64,000 nt of DNA from Nostocales cyanobacterium Centralia_MAG_434 (GTDB lineage: Bacteria > Cyanobacteriota > Cyanobacteriia > Cyanobacteriales > Nostocaceae): the NCBI GenBank assembly GCA_021324415.1, contig JAJPJF010000467.1:1-64000 (forward strand), in the 5' to 3' direction. The notes beneath the pieces were generated by a model, which saw only the letters and a program-made list of their open reading frames with translations, was not told the origin of the DNA and made no database searches. A program made the translations under genes and the position numbers. Positions 8,363 to 17,531 of this stretch are shown here, in pieces (positions within the stretch are counted from its first letter, which is position 1; each line of letters begins with the position of its first letter).

Positions 8363-9340
8363 TTAGAAAAATCGGCGGCGTGCTAAATGTCGTAAGTAGC
8401 GATAAATGAGCCACGCCAAAAATCCGACAAATATATTGAGTAGTAATCGGCTAAGTATCAGCAATAAAACACGACTTTCAGAAAGCTGCAAATGACTCAA
8501 AAGGCTGACACTTTTAAATAGCTCAAAAAGCCCAAAAATAGCATTGCCACCTAGTATCAGAGTAAAGAGGACTAAAATGTGTTGCCACAACCAATGATGA
8601 GGTGTGCGGCTAGAAATCAATTTTATGGAAGGTTTGCCTAGTAATTTCCGCAAGAATTGCTCTAGTCGCCAAAACATCCACAATAAAAAAGGAAATAAAC
8701 CATAGCTCAAAAAATGTATGGGTGGTGGATAATCCCAACTGCCAGATAAGAAATTAACCAAAGCATGACAGACGACAGAATTGAGCCAAGCGCTCAGAAT
8801 AAGTTTTCTGTCGTACATCAAACGAGTATGTAACCAAAAAGATATCCCTAAAGCGTATCCCCAAGGTGCGGATAAGATTGGATGGACAGGTGTACCGATG
8901 ACACGGTCCACAATAGAAGCTGTACCATTGTTGAGATAAATCCAGTTTTCCTCAGTTGTGAATCCCAACGCAACAGCTATGGTGAAAAGATAAACAGTAC
9001 TAGGACGCAATCTATATTGACTTTGGAAATAGCGGGTTGGGACAACGATCGCCAATAATTTACAGCCTTCTTCTATTGGACCCACTTCTAAAAGTTGCCG
9101 TAACCCAGTTCCTAGAAGCGAAAACTGCATTGTCTGCCAGTTCACAACCAAATTTACTACATTTTCAAAAATCCACTCTAGAGAGAGAGCAAAGAGGCCA
9201 GATACTATTCCCAAGAGAAAGAACAATAGCACCCGTGCTAAAGATGGGGCAGTTGGGATACGGTGATAGTAAAAGAAAAGAAGCAGGAGTGGTGGTAAGA
9301 CTACCCACAGCAACTCCGTATCTGGAAGTAGCATGAGCAT
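8363..9340 (-). CDS. PrsW-family intramembrane metalloprotease
   Basis: A 325-residue, very hydrophobic protein with roughly eight membrane segments. It carries the family hallmarks: EEGCK at 90-94 (expected EExxK), GFTTEEN at 126-132, a histidine in PVHPILSAPWG (H153) and another in CHALVNF (H192). In PrsW-type proteases these glutamates and histidines bind the catalytic metal, and the enzyme cuts membrane-embedded substrates such as anti-sigma factors. No sigma or anti-sigma gene is adjacent, so the substrate is unknown. It is transcribed toward the GT2 gene, with only 27 bases between the two stop codons. Confidence 0.83.
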   Translation of the reverse strand: MLMLLPDTELLWVVLPPLLLLFFYYHRIPTAPSLARVLLFFLLGIVSGLFALSLEWIFENVVNLVVNWQTMQFSLLGTGLRQLLEVGPIEEGCKLLAIVVPTRYFQSQYRLRPSTVYLFTIAVALGFTTEENWIYLNNGTASIVDRVIGTPVHPILSAPWGYALGISFWLHTRLMYDRKLILSAWLNSVVCHALVNFLSGSWDYPPPIHFLSYGLFPFLLWMFWRLEQFLRKLLGKPSIKLISSRTPHHWLWQHILVLFTLILGGNAIFGLFELFKSVSLLSHLQLSESRVLLLILSRLLLNIFVGFLAWLIYRYLRHLARRRFF

Positions 9341-9427
9341 GCTACATATTCAATAAGTCAGTGGACAGCAACAATTGCACTATGTTATCGCGAATGTAGC
9401 ACAGCCAAATGCTGAGAGCATTAAGGT

Positions 9428-10369
9428 TCATTTGATAACGCTCGCGATGACAGTGCGGTGACGAGGACTATTGGCAGTGATTGTTGGCGCTTTGAAACCT
9501 GCTTCCACAAGTGTCTGTTCAATATCTAAAGTAAAATATTCATCCAAATAGGGTTCTGTACTTTTGAGTAGAGTGAAGATATAAGGCGGCATTTTCCGAT
9601 AATTTTCTGACTTAGGATTCATATCCATAATTGCTAGATAACCATCCGGACGTAGCAGACGCCGTGCTTCAGCAAAAATCTCTCGTGTTGCTGATTGTGG
9701 CAACTCGTGGCACATCAAGAAAATAGAGATTAAATCAAACGAGGCATCTGCTAGTTGAGTTGCTTCAGCAGCAGCATGAATCCATTTAATACTGGCATGG
9801 CGTTGCTGAGTGTAGTAATTGGCAACAGCTAAAAAATAAGGGGATAAATCTAAGCCTGTGATTTTAGCTTCAGGATATACCTCTTGCAATGCAAAGGTAC
9901 TCATGCCTATACTGCACCCCAAGTCTAAAATGTCTTTTGGTTGATAGGGAATGGAGTTAGTCAGGATATCGTGATAACTTTGCCGCAGTTTAGGATCACC
10001 TTGCAACCCAGCATGAGGCCAAATGTTAGCGTGAACAGCGTAAGCTGCTACTTCCACTTCCAAAGCCGCTTCCCAAGACAAATTTCCTTTGTCGTAGGCG
10101 TGGAATGAGCGAAGATAGTAATCTGGATAAGTGAGCTGGGAGTTTTGTACTTTAGCGAGCTCAGCCTCCCAATCATGGGCTTGTAGTGTCTGTACTTTTT
10201 TTGTCCAGGGTACCCCTATTTTCTCCGCACGTTTGATGATCATCTGCTTAGCTTGATACTTAGCTAGGTTAGCTAAAGGTTTAATTGCTAGTACCCCGTT
10301 GACTATATGGGAAGCTAAGCGGGGAGTCGTGGTTTTATCTGCGATCATAAGCTCAAAAAGGCTCAACAA
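9428..10369 (-). CDS. Class I SAM-dependent methyltransferase
   Basis: A 313-residue protein. A helical N-terminal region (about 1-130) precedes a Rossmann methyltransferase domain. The SAM-binding motif I is ILDLGCSIGMSTF at 147-159, followed by the acidic strand ITGLDLSPYF, then AAAEATQLADASFDLIS and the post-motif RRLLRPDGYLAIMDMNP. The fold and cofactor are clear; the substrate is not. It ends 87 bases from the start of the PrsW-type gene in the same orientation. Confidence 0.85.
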   Translation of the reverse strand: MLSLFELMIADKTTTPRLASHIVNGVLAIKPLANLAKYQAKQMIIKRAEKIGVPWTKKVQTLQAHDWEAELAKVQNSQLTYPDYYLRSFHAYDKGNLSWEAALEVEVAAYAVHANIWPHAGLQGDPKLRQSYHDILTNSIPYQPKDILDLGCSIGMSTFALQEVYPEAKITGLDLSPYFLAVANYYTQQRHASIKWIHAAAEATQLADASFDLISIFLMCHELPQSATREIFAEARRLLRPDGYLAIMDMNPKSENYRKMPPYIFTLLKSTEPYLDEYFTLDIEQTLVEAGFKAPTITANSPRHRTVIASVIK

Positions 10370-10422
10370 CTTTTTAATTTATGATATACGCGCTCGCGAT
10401 CAGTCCAGACAATCGTGAGAAA

Positions 10423-10475
10423 CGAGAATCCCGGTTTCGTGGAGAAACCGGGATTCTGAGACTTTGAATTTTTAC
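10423..10475 (-). repeat. Dispersed palindromic repeat (CCCGGTTTC family), copy 3
   Basis: AGAATCCCGGTTTC (10425-10438) and GAAACCGGGATTCT (10444-10457), followed by GAGACTTTGAATTTTTAC, the inverse complement of the flank of copy 1 at 230-247. The shared flank shows both copies come from one longer unit. Confidence 0.8.
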
Positions 10476-10487
10476 CGAAAAAATGGG

Positions 10488-10640
10488 TGTAGGTGGTAGG
10501 GTGTGGGGTGTAGGGGTAAAAAGAAATTCTTGCAGAAAATGAACACCCTACTCTACACCCAAGCGGGTTTAAAGCCCCTCAATTCATTGATGCGGATACC
10601 CTACACCCTACACCCCATACCCCACACCCTTCTTAAAACT
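10488..10640. repeat. Inverted GTGTAGGG/CCCTACAC-rich repeat
   Basis: The left part (10490-10518) reads GTAGGTGGTAGGGTGTGGGG and onward, built from GGTGTAGGG steps. The right part (10597-10630) holds ACCCTACACCCTACACCCC and related steps. The two halves are roughly complementary and can fold back on each other around about 80 bases. There is no credible gene. A 77-codon plus-strand frame here is repeat-derived. Confidence 0.6.
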
Positions 10641-10668
10641 CCTACACGGAGGACAATAGCCGCAATTC

Positions 10669-12339
10669 CTAATTTGTACTTTTTGGCTTCAGTGCTAATA
10701 ACATATCCATTTTGCTGGTTGATTTGTCTAGGCTGATTGTTGTGACACCCAAACTACGAATAGAATTCAGAATGGCACTGGTCTCAGGTGGAAAAGACTG
10801 CTTTTGTGACCCTGCAAACCGATTTAGCAGAAACATAGTTTTGTCCATATCTAAATAAAAGTAGCCACTATTTGGTTTTTGTAGAGAGTTAGTAACAGCT
10901 TGAAAGTTTTCGTTACTGCCTAAAGAGTGATTTTGAGTCTGAGCGATCGCATCAGCCACAGGACCACCAATAGCCACAAATACGGTGTCTTGGTTTAACC
11001 AACCGTGTGCCAATAAAGCCCCCTGTTGAGGGATTTGCCATTCGGTGACGTCTTTTCCATCAATATTTCTCTGAGCAATGTTGAATAGTTGTTTTTTGGC
11101 AAATGCATCTAGCTTAGCAAAAGTGGTCTCAGCAGTTTGGCGATCGCTGGTATGAAATACCAACGCTCCTCCAACACCTACAGGAGCCAGCACACCTTGA
11201 TTGGATGGAATAGCAGCAAAGGCAAATTCCCCATTCATCCAGCTAAACACATCTTGATCTAGATCTATGTTGACAAATTTCAGTTGCTCACGGACTCGCT
11301 GTAGTCCTTGGTTAAATTCTGGATTATTTTTTGACTGTTCCACAAAGACTGGCCACCAGCTGCTGATTCCCTGTCCACTTAAAAGAGCAATTGTATCAGT
11401 TGGTAATTGAGATACAACTTGGTTAGAAGAATTTTGGTACTGGTATTTAACCAGCTGTGGATCTAGATTAGCGATCGCCTTTAACCGGACTCCTAAGTGA
11501 TCAACACCTATGCCTGCCACGATTGATTTTACCTGCTTCGACTGCGTTAAGGTTTGTGGAGGGAGCAAATTAGGAGATTTTGGGCTCAGGTTTTGTACCA
11601 TGCTTGCATAATCAGGCACATAAATTTGTGCAAGAGTATTTTCTATATCCACTCCTTTTGTTAACATGCCTTTTACATCTTCTTTACTTGCAAAAGAAGG
11701 CTCTCCTTTATAAGTGTCAATAGCATGTTCTACAGCTTGCTTTTGAGGAGCTAATACTAAGTAAGTATTATTCAAAATTGTGCTATAAGTTGATGTGTTT
11801 TTGACTGATGCTTCTGTGATTTTTTCTCCTTTATAATCAATTTTTTTAGTTGTCATTCCTTGTTGTGAATTAAATTTGTTAGCAAAATTCAAAGCACTAA
11901 GTTTATCCCTAATCCCCACAACTATCAGCATATTATTCTGTTCTTGTAATGCTTGGGGAGGATTTTGTACTCCTTGGACTGGACTGTTTGGCAACATGGC
12001 AATCATTACACCACCGACCCAAGGTTTTAAATCTCTTTCGTAAGAAAAATTACTTTCTGTTGACCCATCTTGATTAAAGTTGTTTAGGCTTTTTGCTACT
12101 ATCTGTTGTGCTGCTGTTGTATCAAACTGCTGTAACTTTGCCCAGACTTCAGGCTTTGTAGAAATATAAGTTGCCATGACCGCTTCATTTGGAACTATTT
12201 TGGCACTCTCCAAAGCGCCTGCGAGATCTCCAGAAGGTCCACTTTTAAAATAAGTGTAAGCTGCAATACTTCCTGCCACAACGACAGCAGCGCCCACAGC
12301 AGGAATTAAAAAGTTTGATTTATTATTACGCATTGTCAT
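10669..12339 (-). CDS. DUF3352-family protein, membrane-anchored
   Basis: A 556-residue protein beginning MTMRNNKSNFLIPAVGAA, with a single N-terminal membrane segment (about 11-31) and a long extracytoplasmic region. Spaced Val/Ala-rich segments and the overall layout match the cyanobacterial DUF3352 family, whose function is not established. No catalytic motif is visible. It is a single gene, divergent from the aminopeptidase gene across a 600-base gap. The assignment rests on overall sequence character and length. Confidence 0.7.
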   Translation of the reverse strand: MTMRNNKSNFLIPAVGAAVVVAGSIAAYTYFKSGPSGDLAGALESAKIVPNEAVMATYISTKPEVWAKLQQFDTTAAQQIVAKSLNNFNQDGSTESNFSYERDLKPWVGGVMIAMLPNSPVQGVQNPPQALQEQNNMLIVVGIRDKLSALNFANKFNSQQGMTTKKIDYKGEKITEASVKNTSTYSTILNNTYLVLAPQKQAVEHAIDTYKGEPSFASKEDVKGMLTKGVDIENTLAQIYVPDYASMVQNLSPKSPNLLPPQTLTQSKQVKSIVAGIGVDHLGVRLKAIANLDPQLVKYQYQNSSNQVVSQLPTDTIALLSGQGISSWWPVFVEQSKNNPEFNQGLQRVREQLKFVNIDLDQDVFSWMNGEFAFAAIPSNQGVLAPVGVGGALVFHTSDRQTAETTFAKLDAFAKKQLFNIAQRNIDGKDVTEWQIPQQGALLAHGWLNQDTVFVAIGGPVADAIAQTQNHSLGSNENFQAVTNSLQKPNSGYFYLDMDKTMFLLNRFAGSQKQSFPPETSAILNSIRSLGVTTISLDKSTSKMDMLLALKPKSTN

Positions 12340-12946
12340 AAACCTCTTTTAAACAAGTTGTCCTCTAGTCTGGTAAAAATCTGGTAAAAACGTCTTTAGG
12401 GAATGTTCGCATTTGTGATCTATTACTGTCATAAATACGGTATTTACTAGAAAAATAAGTGATCCTACAGACTATGCCTGATAAATAGCTCCGCAAATTA
12501 TTTCAAAAGTATAAAGATGAGAACCGCAAGGAGTTATGTTCTTCATAAAAAAAAATTAATTTAAGTAACAGTAGCAAGTTATTCTAATCTATATCTAAGT
12601 AAACAAACTTTAACGGAGTATTTTTACCCAATTAGAGCTAATTAGGACATCAAGTGCCTTAAAACTTATTCAGAAGGGGGTAAAAAATATTACAAAAAAG
12701 CGAACTTGTAAATCTTTTTTTTTAGGACGTGATGGCAGTTGCCCTATTGTCGTTATTAGTCATTAACTACTAGTATTGCAAAAGACAAATGGTAAATTGA
12801 TGATGAATAACGTAAAATCTTACCCTTTTATAGAGAGTGAGATGATGGGAAAAAACAGGAGTTGATTCAGTAAATACGCGTGAGATGGCTGCTTTTTTTC
12901 ACAAAAGCCGCTAGAGTTATCAGGATTATAAGGTCAGTAAGCATCA
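12340..12946. other. Divergent intergenic region, no gene seen
   Basis: About 600 AT-rich bases between two divergently transcribed genes, so it should hold two promoters. I find no convincing coding frame, strong hairpin or repeat. Confidence 0.4.
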
Positions 12947-15535
12947 ATGTCGCAGTATTATTTTGATACAGAACATAACGTTCACAAACGTTTTGAATCA
13001 CCAGGGGCAAAACCACACTATAACCCTGATCGCCCTGGACAGGTTGAGCACATTTTTTTAGACCTCAAGCTGGACATACCTCACCAAAGTTATGAAGGCA
13101 AATGTAGCATCACCTTAACGCCTATCCGTAATGGTATTGACCGTTTGACTTTGGATGCTGTTAACCTAAATATTCAATCTGTCCAAGTAGATGAAGTCTC
13201 CCAAAGTTTTGACTATGATGGAGAACGTTTGTCTATTAAACTCAATCAGCCGACACAAGCAAATAAGCAAATCGTGATTGAGATTACCTACTCGGTGGAA
13301 AAGCCTCAACGTGGTATCTACTTTATTCAACCAGACAAACATTACCCCAACAAGCCTATCCAAGTCTGGACTCAAGGAGAAGACGAAGACTCTCGTTTTT
13401 GGTTTCCTTGCTTTGACTATCCAGGACAACTATCTACCTCTGAAATTCGTGTTCGAGTTCCCAAACATCTAATTGCCATATCTAATGGCGAACTCATTGC
13501 TACACAAGAAGATGGTGACGACAAAACCTATCACTGGTCACAGCAGCAAGTTCATCCCACCTATTTGATGACTCTGGCTGTGAGCGACTTTGCTGAGATT
13601 CAAGATGAATGGAGAGGTAAACCCGTTACCTATTATGTAGAAAGAGGACGGGAAGAAGATGCTAAACGTAGCATGGGCAAAACTCCGCGGATGATGGAGT
13701 TTCTGAGCGAGAAATATGGTTACTCTTATGCTTACCCTAAGTACGCTCAAGTCTGCATTGATGATTTTATCTTTGGTGGAATGGAGAACACTTCCACAAC
13801 ACTATTAACTGATAGATGTTTACTCGACCAGAGAGCAGCATTACACAATCGTAATACCGAAAGCTTAGTTGTCCACGAACTAGCACACCAATGGTTTGGT
13901 GATTTGGTGGTCATCAAGCATTGGTCTCATGCTTGGATCAAGGAAGGAATGGCTTCCTACTCTGAGGTTATGTGGACAGAACATGAATATGGTCCTCAAG
14001 AAGCAGCGTACTATCGATTGTTAGAAGCTCGCAGTTATTTGACAGAAGATAGCACTCGCTATCGCCGTCCAATGGTGACACATGTCTATCGGGAAGCGAT
14101 CGAACTTTATGACCGTCACATTTACGAAAAAGGTTCTTGTGTTTATCACATGATCCGGTCGGAATTGAAGGATGAGCTTTTCTGGAGGGCAATCCAAACA
14201 TTTGTGCAGGATAATGCTCACAAAACTGTAGAAACAGTAGACTTACTACGAGCAATTGAAAAGGCTACTGGACGGAATCTTTTGTTTCTCTTCGATCAGT
14301 ATGTTTATCGCGGTGGTCATCCTGATTTTAAAGTGGCTTACGCTTGGGATGGGGATAGCAAGCTAGCAAAAGTAACCGTGACTCAAACTCAAGCTACATC
14401 AGACAATAATGGTAGCCGTAATGATTTATTTGACTTGAGAATTCCCATTGGTTTTGGCTATGTTCAAGAGAACACTCCTAATTTAAAGACCTTTACAGTG
14501 CGAATTCATGAACAAGAGCAAAGCTTTTACTTCCCACTAGAAGAAAAGCCCCAGTTTATCAGCTTTGATGTGGGAAATAACTACTTAAAAACAGTCACTT
14601 TAGAATATCCAATACCAGAATTAAAAGCACAACTAGAATTTGATCCTGATCCCATCTCTCGTATTTATGCAGCGGAAGCTTTGACAAAAAAGGGAGGATT
14701 GGAGGTGGTGAAAGCGCTGTCATCAGCATTAGAAACAGACATTTTCTGGGGTGTGCGTGCTGAAGTTGCTAAACAACTCGCAGAAATCAAATTAAACCAA
14801 GCTTTTGAGGGATTAGTTGCTGGGTTACAAGACCAACAAGCTCATGTACGGCGCGCCGTGGTTGAAGCATTGGCTAAACTCAAGACTCTAGAAAGCTACC
14901 AAGCTGTAGAAAAACTCTTGCAGAATGGTGATCCCAGCTATTATGTGGAAGCTGCAGCAGCACATGCTCTGGGCGCAATTGTTGCACCAGGAGAAGATAA
15001 GCAAAAAGAACAACAGGTATTGGAAGTGCTGAATTCTCTTTTGGCGCAGAGAGCAGGTTGGAATGAAGTTGTCAGGAGTGGAGCGATCGCTGGTTTAGCG
15101 GAACTCAAAACCTCAGAAGCAGCATTAAATTTAATCATGGAGTACACTTCACTTGGTGTACCCCAACCCCTACGTCTAGCAGCAATTCGTGCTTTAGGTA
15201 AAATTTCTGTTGGTCAAAGTGCTGCAAATCTAGAACGTGTTCTAGAGCGCTTAACAGACATTTCTCAAGAAACATTCTTTTTGACCCAAGTATCAGCAGT
15301 TACGGCTTTGGGGTACATGGAAACTCCTAAAGCGATCAATATTTTACAAGCGATCTCTGATCGAACACCGGATGGACGTGTACGGCGCTACACAGAGGAA
15401 GAAATTGCTCGGATACAAAAAAACATTGGTCCAGAAAGTACACTTCTTGCGCTGCGCTCTGAACTAGATCAACTTAAACAACAAAACCAAGAACTCAGAA
15501 GCCGTTTGGAAAGCTTAGAAGCCAAATCCAAATAG
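12947..15535 (+). CDS. M1-family zinc aminopeptidase with HEAT-like C-terminal tail
   Basis: An 862-residue metallopeptidase that removes N-terminal residues from peptides. The exopeptidase motif is GGMEN at 277-281 (a common variant of GAMEN). The zinc site is HELAH at 310-314 with the third ligand E333 (WIKEGMAS), the HEXXH-X18-E spacing. From about residue 570 to 830 the chain is built of helical hairpins (for example DQQAHVRRAVVEALAKL and AAHALGAIVAPGE), like HEAT/PBS repeats, and it ends in a short coiled coil (LRSELDQLKQQNQELRSRLE). No signal peptide is seen, so it is probably cytoplasmic. The specific substrate is unknown. Confidence 0.92.
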   Translation: MSQYYFDTEHNVHKRFESPGAKPHYNPDRPGQVEHIFLDLKLDIPHQSYEGKCSITLTPIRNGIDRLTLDAVNLNIQSVQVDEVSQSFDYDGERLSIKLNQPTQANKQIVIEITYSVEKPQRGIYFIQPDKHYPNKPIQVWTQGEDEDSRFWFPCFDYPGQLSTSEIRVRVPKHLIAISNGELIATQEDGDDKTYHWSQQQVHPTYLMTLAVSDFAEIQDEWRGKPVTYYVERGREEDAKRSMGKTPRMMEFLSEKYGYSYAYPKYAQVCIDDFIFGGMENTSTTLLTDRCLLDQRAALHNRNTESLVVHELAHQWFGDLVVIKHWSHAWIKEGMASYSEVMWTEHEYGPQEAAYYRLLEARSYLTEDSTRYRRPMVTHVYREAIELYDRHIYEKGSCVYHMIRSELKDELFWRAIQTFVQDNAHKTVETVDLLRAIEKATGRNLLFLFDQYVYRGGHPDFKVAYAWDGDSKLAKVTVTQTQATSDNNGSRNDLFDLRIPIGFGYVQENTPNLKTFTVRIHEQEQSFYFPLEEKPQFISFDVGNNYLKTVTLEYPIPELKAQLEFDPDPISRIYAAEALTKKGGLEVVKALSSALETDIFWGVRAEVAKQLAEIKLNQAFEGLVAGLQDQQAHVRRAVVEALAKLKTLESYQAVEKLLQNGDPSYYVEAAAAHALGAIVAPGEDKQKEQQVLEVLNSLLAQRAGWNEVVRSGAIAGLAELKTSEAALNLIMEYTSLGVPQPLRLAAIRALGKISVGQSAANLERVLERLTDISQETFFLTQVSAVTALGYMETPKAINILQAISDRTPDGRVRRYTEEEIARIQKNIGPESTLLALRSELDQLKQQNQELRSRLESLEAKSK

Positions 15536-16275
15536 ATAAGAGATTCATCGATTAGATATTCGGCATGTGTAGAGACGTTGCAGTTCAACGTCTCTACATC
15601 TATATAACCCCAGATTAAAAAGCGGCGGTTCTCTTCCCAGTGATCTCATTTCACGAAATTGTTGATACAAATCCATCCCCTTGTCCTCCTTGTCTTTCCA
15701 GTTGCCAAGCGTATCAAATTTATAGTGAATTGCTATGAGAGGTTGGAGGAACCGTCATTTTTGAATGTATTGCTATTTACATTCTATTAATTGGTTAAAA
15801 TACGGTTGATAATTTATTAAATTATCATAAACTTGCTGCAATTTTTAGTTGAAGCTTACAGTATAAATTAATGCAGAACTTTGGAATATTATCACATAAC
15901 TTCACCTTTGAAGATAAAATTTATACATGACAGCCTATTTTTTTTGTAAAGATATGATGAAGATAATGTGAATTAACTTTCATGAATACTACGATTTGAT
16001 AGAGTGTAACCAAATTTCTATGTAAAAAGCACATAAAATCTATGTGTCTTTTAGAGGGTAGAAATCATCTCCCCCTACTTGTCAAATAAATGTCTAGTGT
16101 TGGCTGAACATTTAAATCTTTGCTGTACGCGGAATCCTACTAACGGAGGAATTCAGATACTAATTAACTTATTTACTTTTTAGGAAGACATAACCAATAC
16201 TTTTTTGTAGTGGTGTTTTCAACAACTAAAAATGAATTCAGTGTTTGTACTTAAAGTCGTACATCGTGCTTTATT
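15536..16275. other. Long intergenic region before the polysaccharide cluster
   Basis: About 740 AT-rich bases. It contains an inverted repeat at 15568-15597, a short CCCCTTGTCCTCCTTGTC stretch at 15677-15694 related to the nonamer arrays elsewhere in the window, and probably the promoter of the downstream cluster. No coding frame is convincing. Confidence 0.45.
15568..15597. repeat. Palindromic repeat GTAGAGACGTTG...CAACGTCTCTAC
   Basis: GTAGAGACGTTG and CAACGTCTCTAC are perfect complements around a short loop, about 35 bases after the aminopeptidase stop. This is a common type of dispersed cyanobacterial hairpin; it could act as a terminator but lacks a T-tract. Confidence 0.75.
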
Positions 16276-17487
16276 ATGCATAAACCTGTGCTGACTATTT
16301 TTTATCAGTTCAATCCTTGGAACGCCACTATTGGTGGAATTCAGACACTAATCAACACCTTCATCAAATATGCTCCAAGTGAATTCACTGTACGGCTTGT
16401 AGGAACAAGTAATGATCCGAGTGTTGCCTTGGGAAAATGGCAAGAAGCAGAATTTGCAGGGAGAGAACTTAGTTTCCTGCCGTTATTGAAATTAGAAAAT
16501 GATAATGTTAGGGGGCTAATACCAACAACACTCAAGTATACAACGGCTCTTCTGAGACAACACTTAGCCTCAGACTTTATGCATTTTTATCGATTAGAGC
16601 CAACTATTGCAACCCTCAATTGGTCAGGTGAAAAGACGCTGTTTATTCAGAACGATATTAAGGCACAGATCACATCTGCAGACGACAAAAATGCGATCCT
16701 CTGGCGGCGCTTTCCAGAAGCTTATTTTGCGTTGGAGCGTTTGTTAATTGGTCAATTTACCCAAATTTTTTCGTGTAACAGCGATTCACTTGAACTTTAT
16801 CGCAAACGTTATCCCAAAGTTGGAGACCGTGTTGCTTTCCTAAAAAATACCTTTGACGAAGAGATTTTTTACCCGTTGCCGATGGAAGAGCGCGATCGCC
16901 AAAGGCGCAATCTTGCCAAAAAGCTCGGTCTTGCGGAAGAGACACGTTTTGTCTTGTTTGCTGGTCGCCTACATCCTCAAAAAGATCCGCTATTGCTTGT
17001 ACAGGCGATCGCATCTTTAAATGATCCAAATATTCACCTGTTGATAGCAGGTGATGGTGAGTTGGCCAATCAAGTGCGTGCTGAAATTGGTCAATTGGGT
17101 CTGTCTGAACGGGTGACAATGCTAGGAGCACTCCAACAAAGAGAACTAGCTGATTTACACCGTGTCTGCAACGTTTTAGTTCTGACCAGTATTTTTGAAG
17201 GCTTACCATTCGTCGTTCTTGAGGCTCTCGCTTGTGGAACGCCAGTGGTGACAACACGAACAGGCGAAACCCCAAAACTGCTATCTGCCGATAGTGGAGT
17301 TGTATGTGAAGAACGAACACCTACTTGTATAGCAGATGCCTTACGCAAGGTAGTGTTGCATCCTGAGCAATATCCTGTAACATCATGTATGCGGAATGCT
17401 CAACCCTATGCTGCCCGCACTGTTATTAATGAAGTATACAGTCAAATGTGGCAACGTTGGGAGCAGCGTGTCCTTTCATATTCGTGA
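16276..17487 (+). CDS. Family 4 glycosyltransferase, first gene of the polysaccharide cluster
   Basis: A 403-residue GT-B fold enzyme. The N-terminal domain carries a glycine-rich acceptor-side loop (ATIGGIQTL). The C-terminal donor domain has FAGRLHPQKDPLLLVQA (about 225-242), LLIAGDGELANQV, and the donor-site FEGLPFVVLEALACGTPVV, the EX7E-like motif of GT4. It adds a sugar during polysaccharide repeat-unit assembly on the inner face of the membrane (inferred from context). The next gene begins 44 bases downstream in the same direction. Donor sugar unknown. Confidence 0.87.
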   Translation: MHKPVLTIFYQFNPWNATIGGIQTLINTFIKYAPSEFTVRLVGTSNDPSVALGKWQEAEFAGRELSFLPLLKLENDNVRGLIPTTLKYTTALLRQHLASDFMHFYRLEPTIATLNWSGEKTLFIQNDIKAQITSADDKNAILWRRFPEAYFALERLLIGQFTQIFSCNSDSLELYRKRYPKVGDRVAFLKNTFDEEIFYPLPMEERDRQRRNLAKKLGLAEETRFVLFAGRLHPQKDPLLLVQAIASLNDPNIHLLIAGDGELANQVRAEIGQLGLSERVTMLGALQQRELADLHRVCNVLVLTSIFEGLPFVVLEALACGTPVVTTRTGETPKLLSADSGVVCEERTPTCIADALRKVVLHPEQYPVTSCMRNAQPYAARTVINEVYSQMWQRWEQRVLSYS

Positions 17488-17531
17488 GCCTGAGAGTATC
17501 TACCCAACTTTTAATACCAAAAGTAGAACAG

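Noticed and set aside
10503-10736. 77-codon plus-strand frame beside the GTGTAGGG repeat
   Set aside because: Composed of repeat sequence and running into the 3' end of the DUF3352 gene on the opposite strand.
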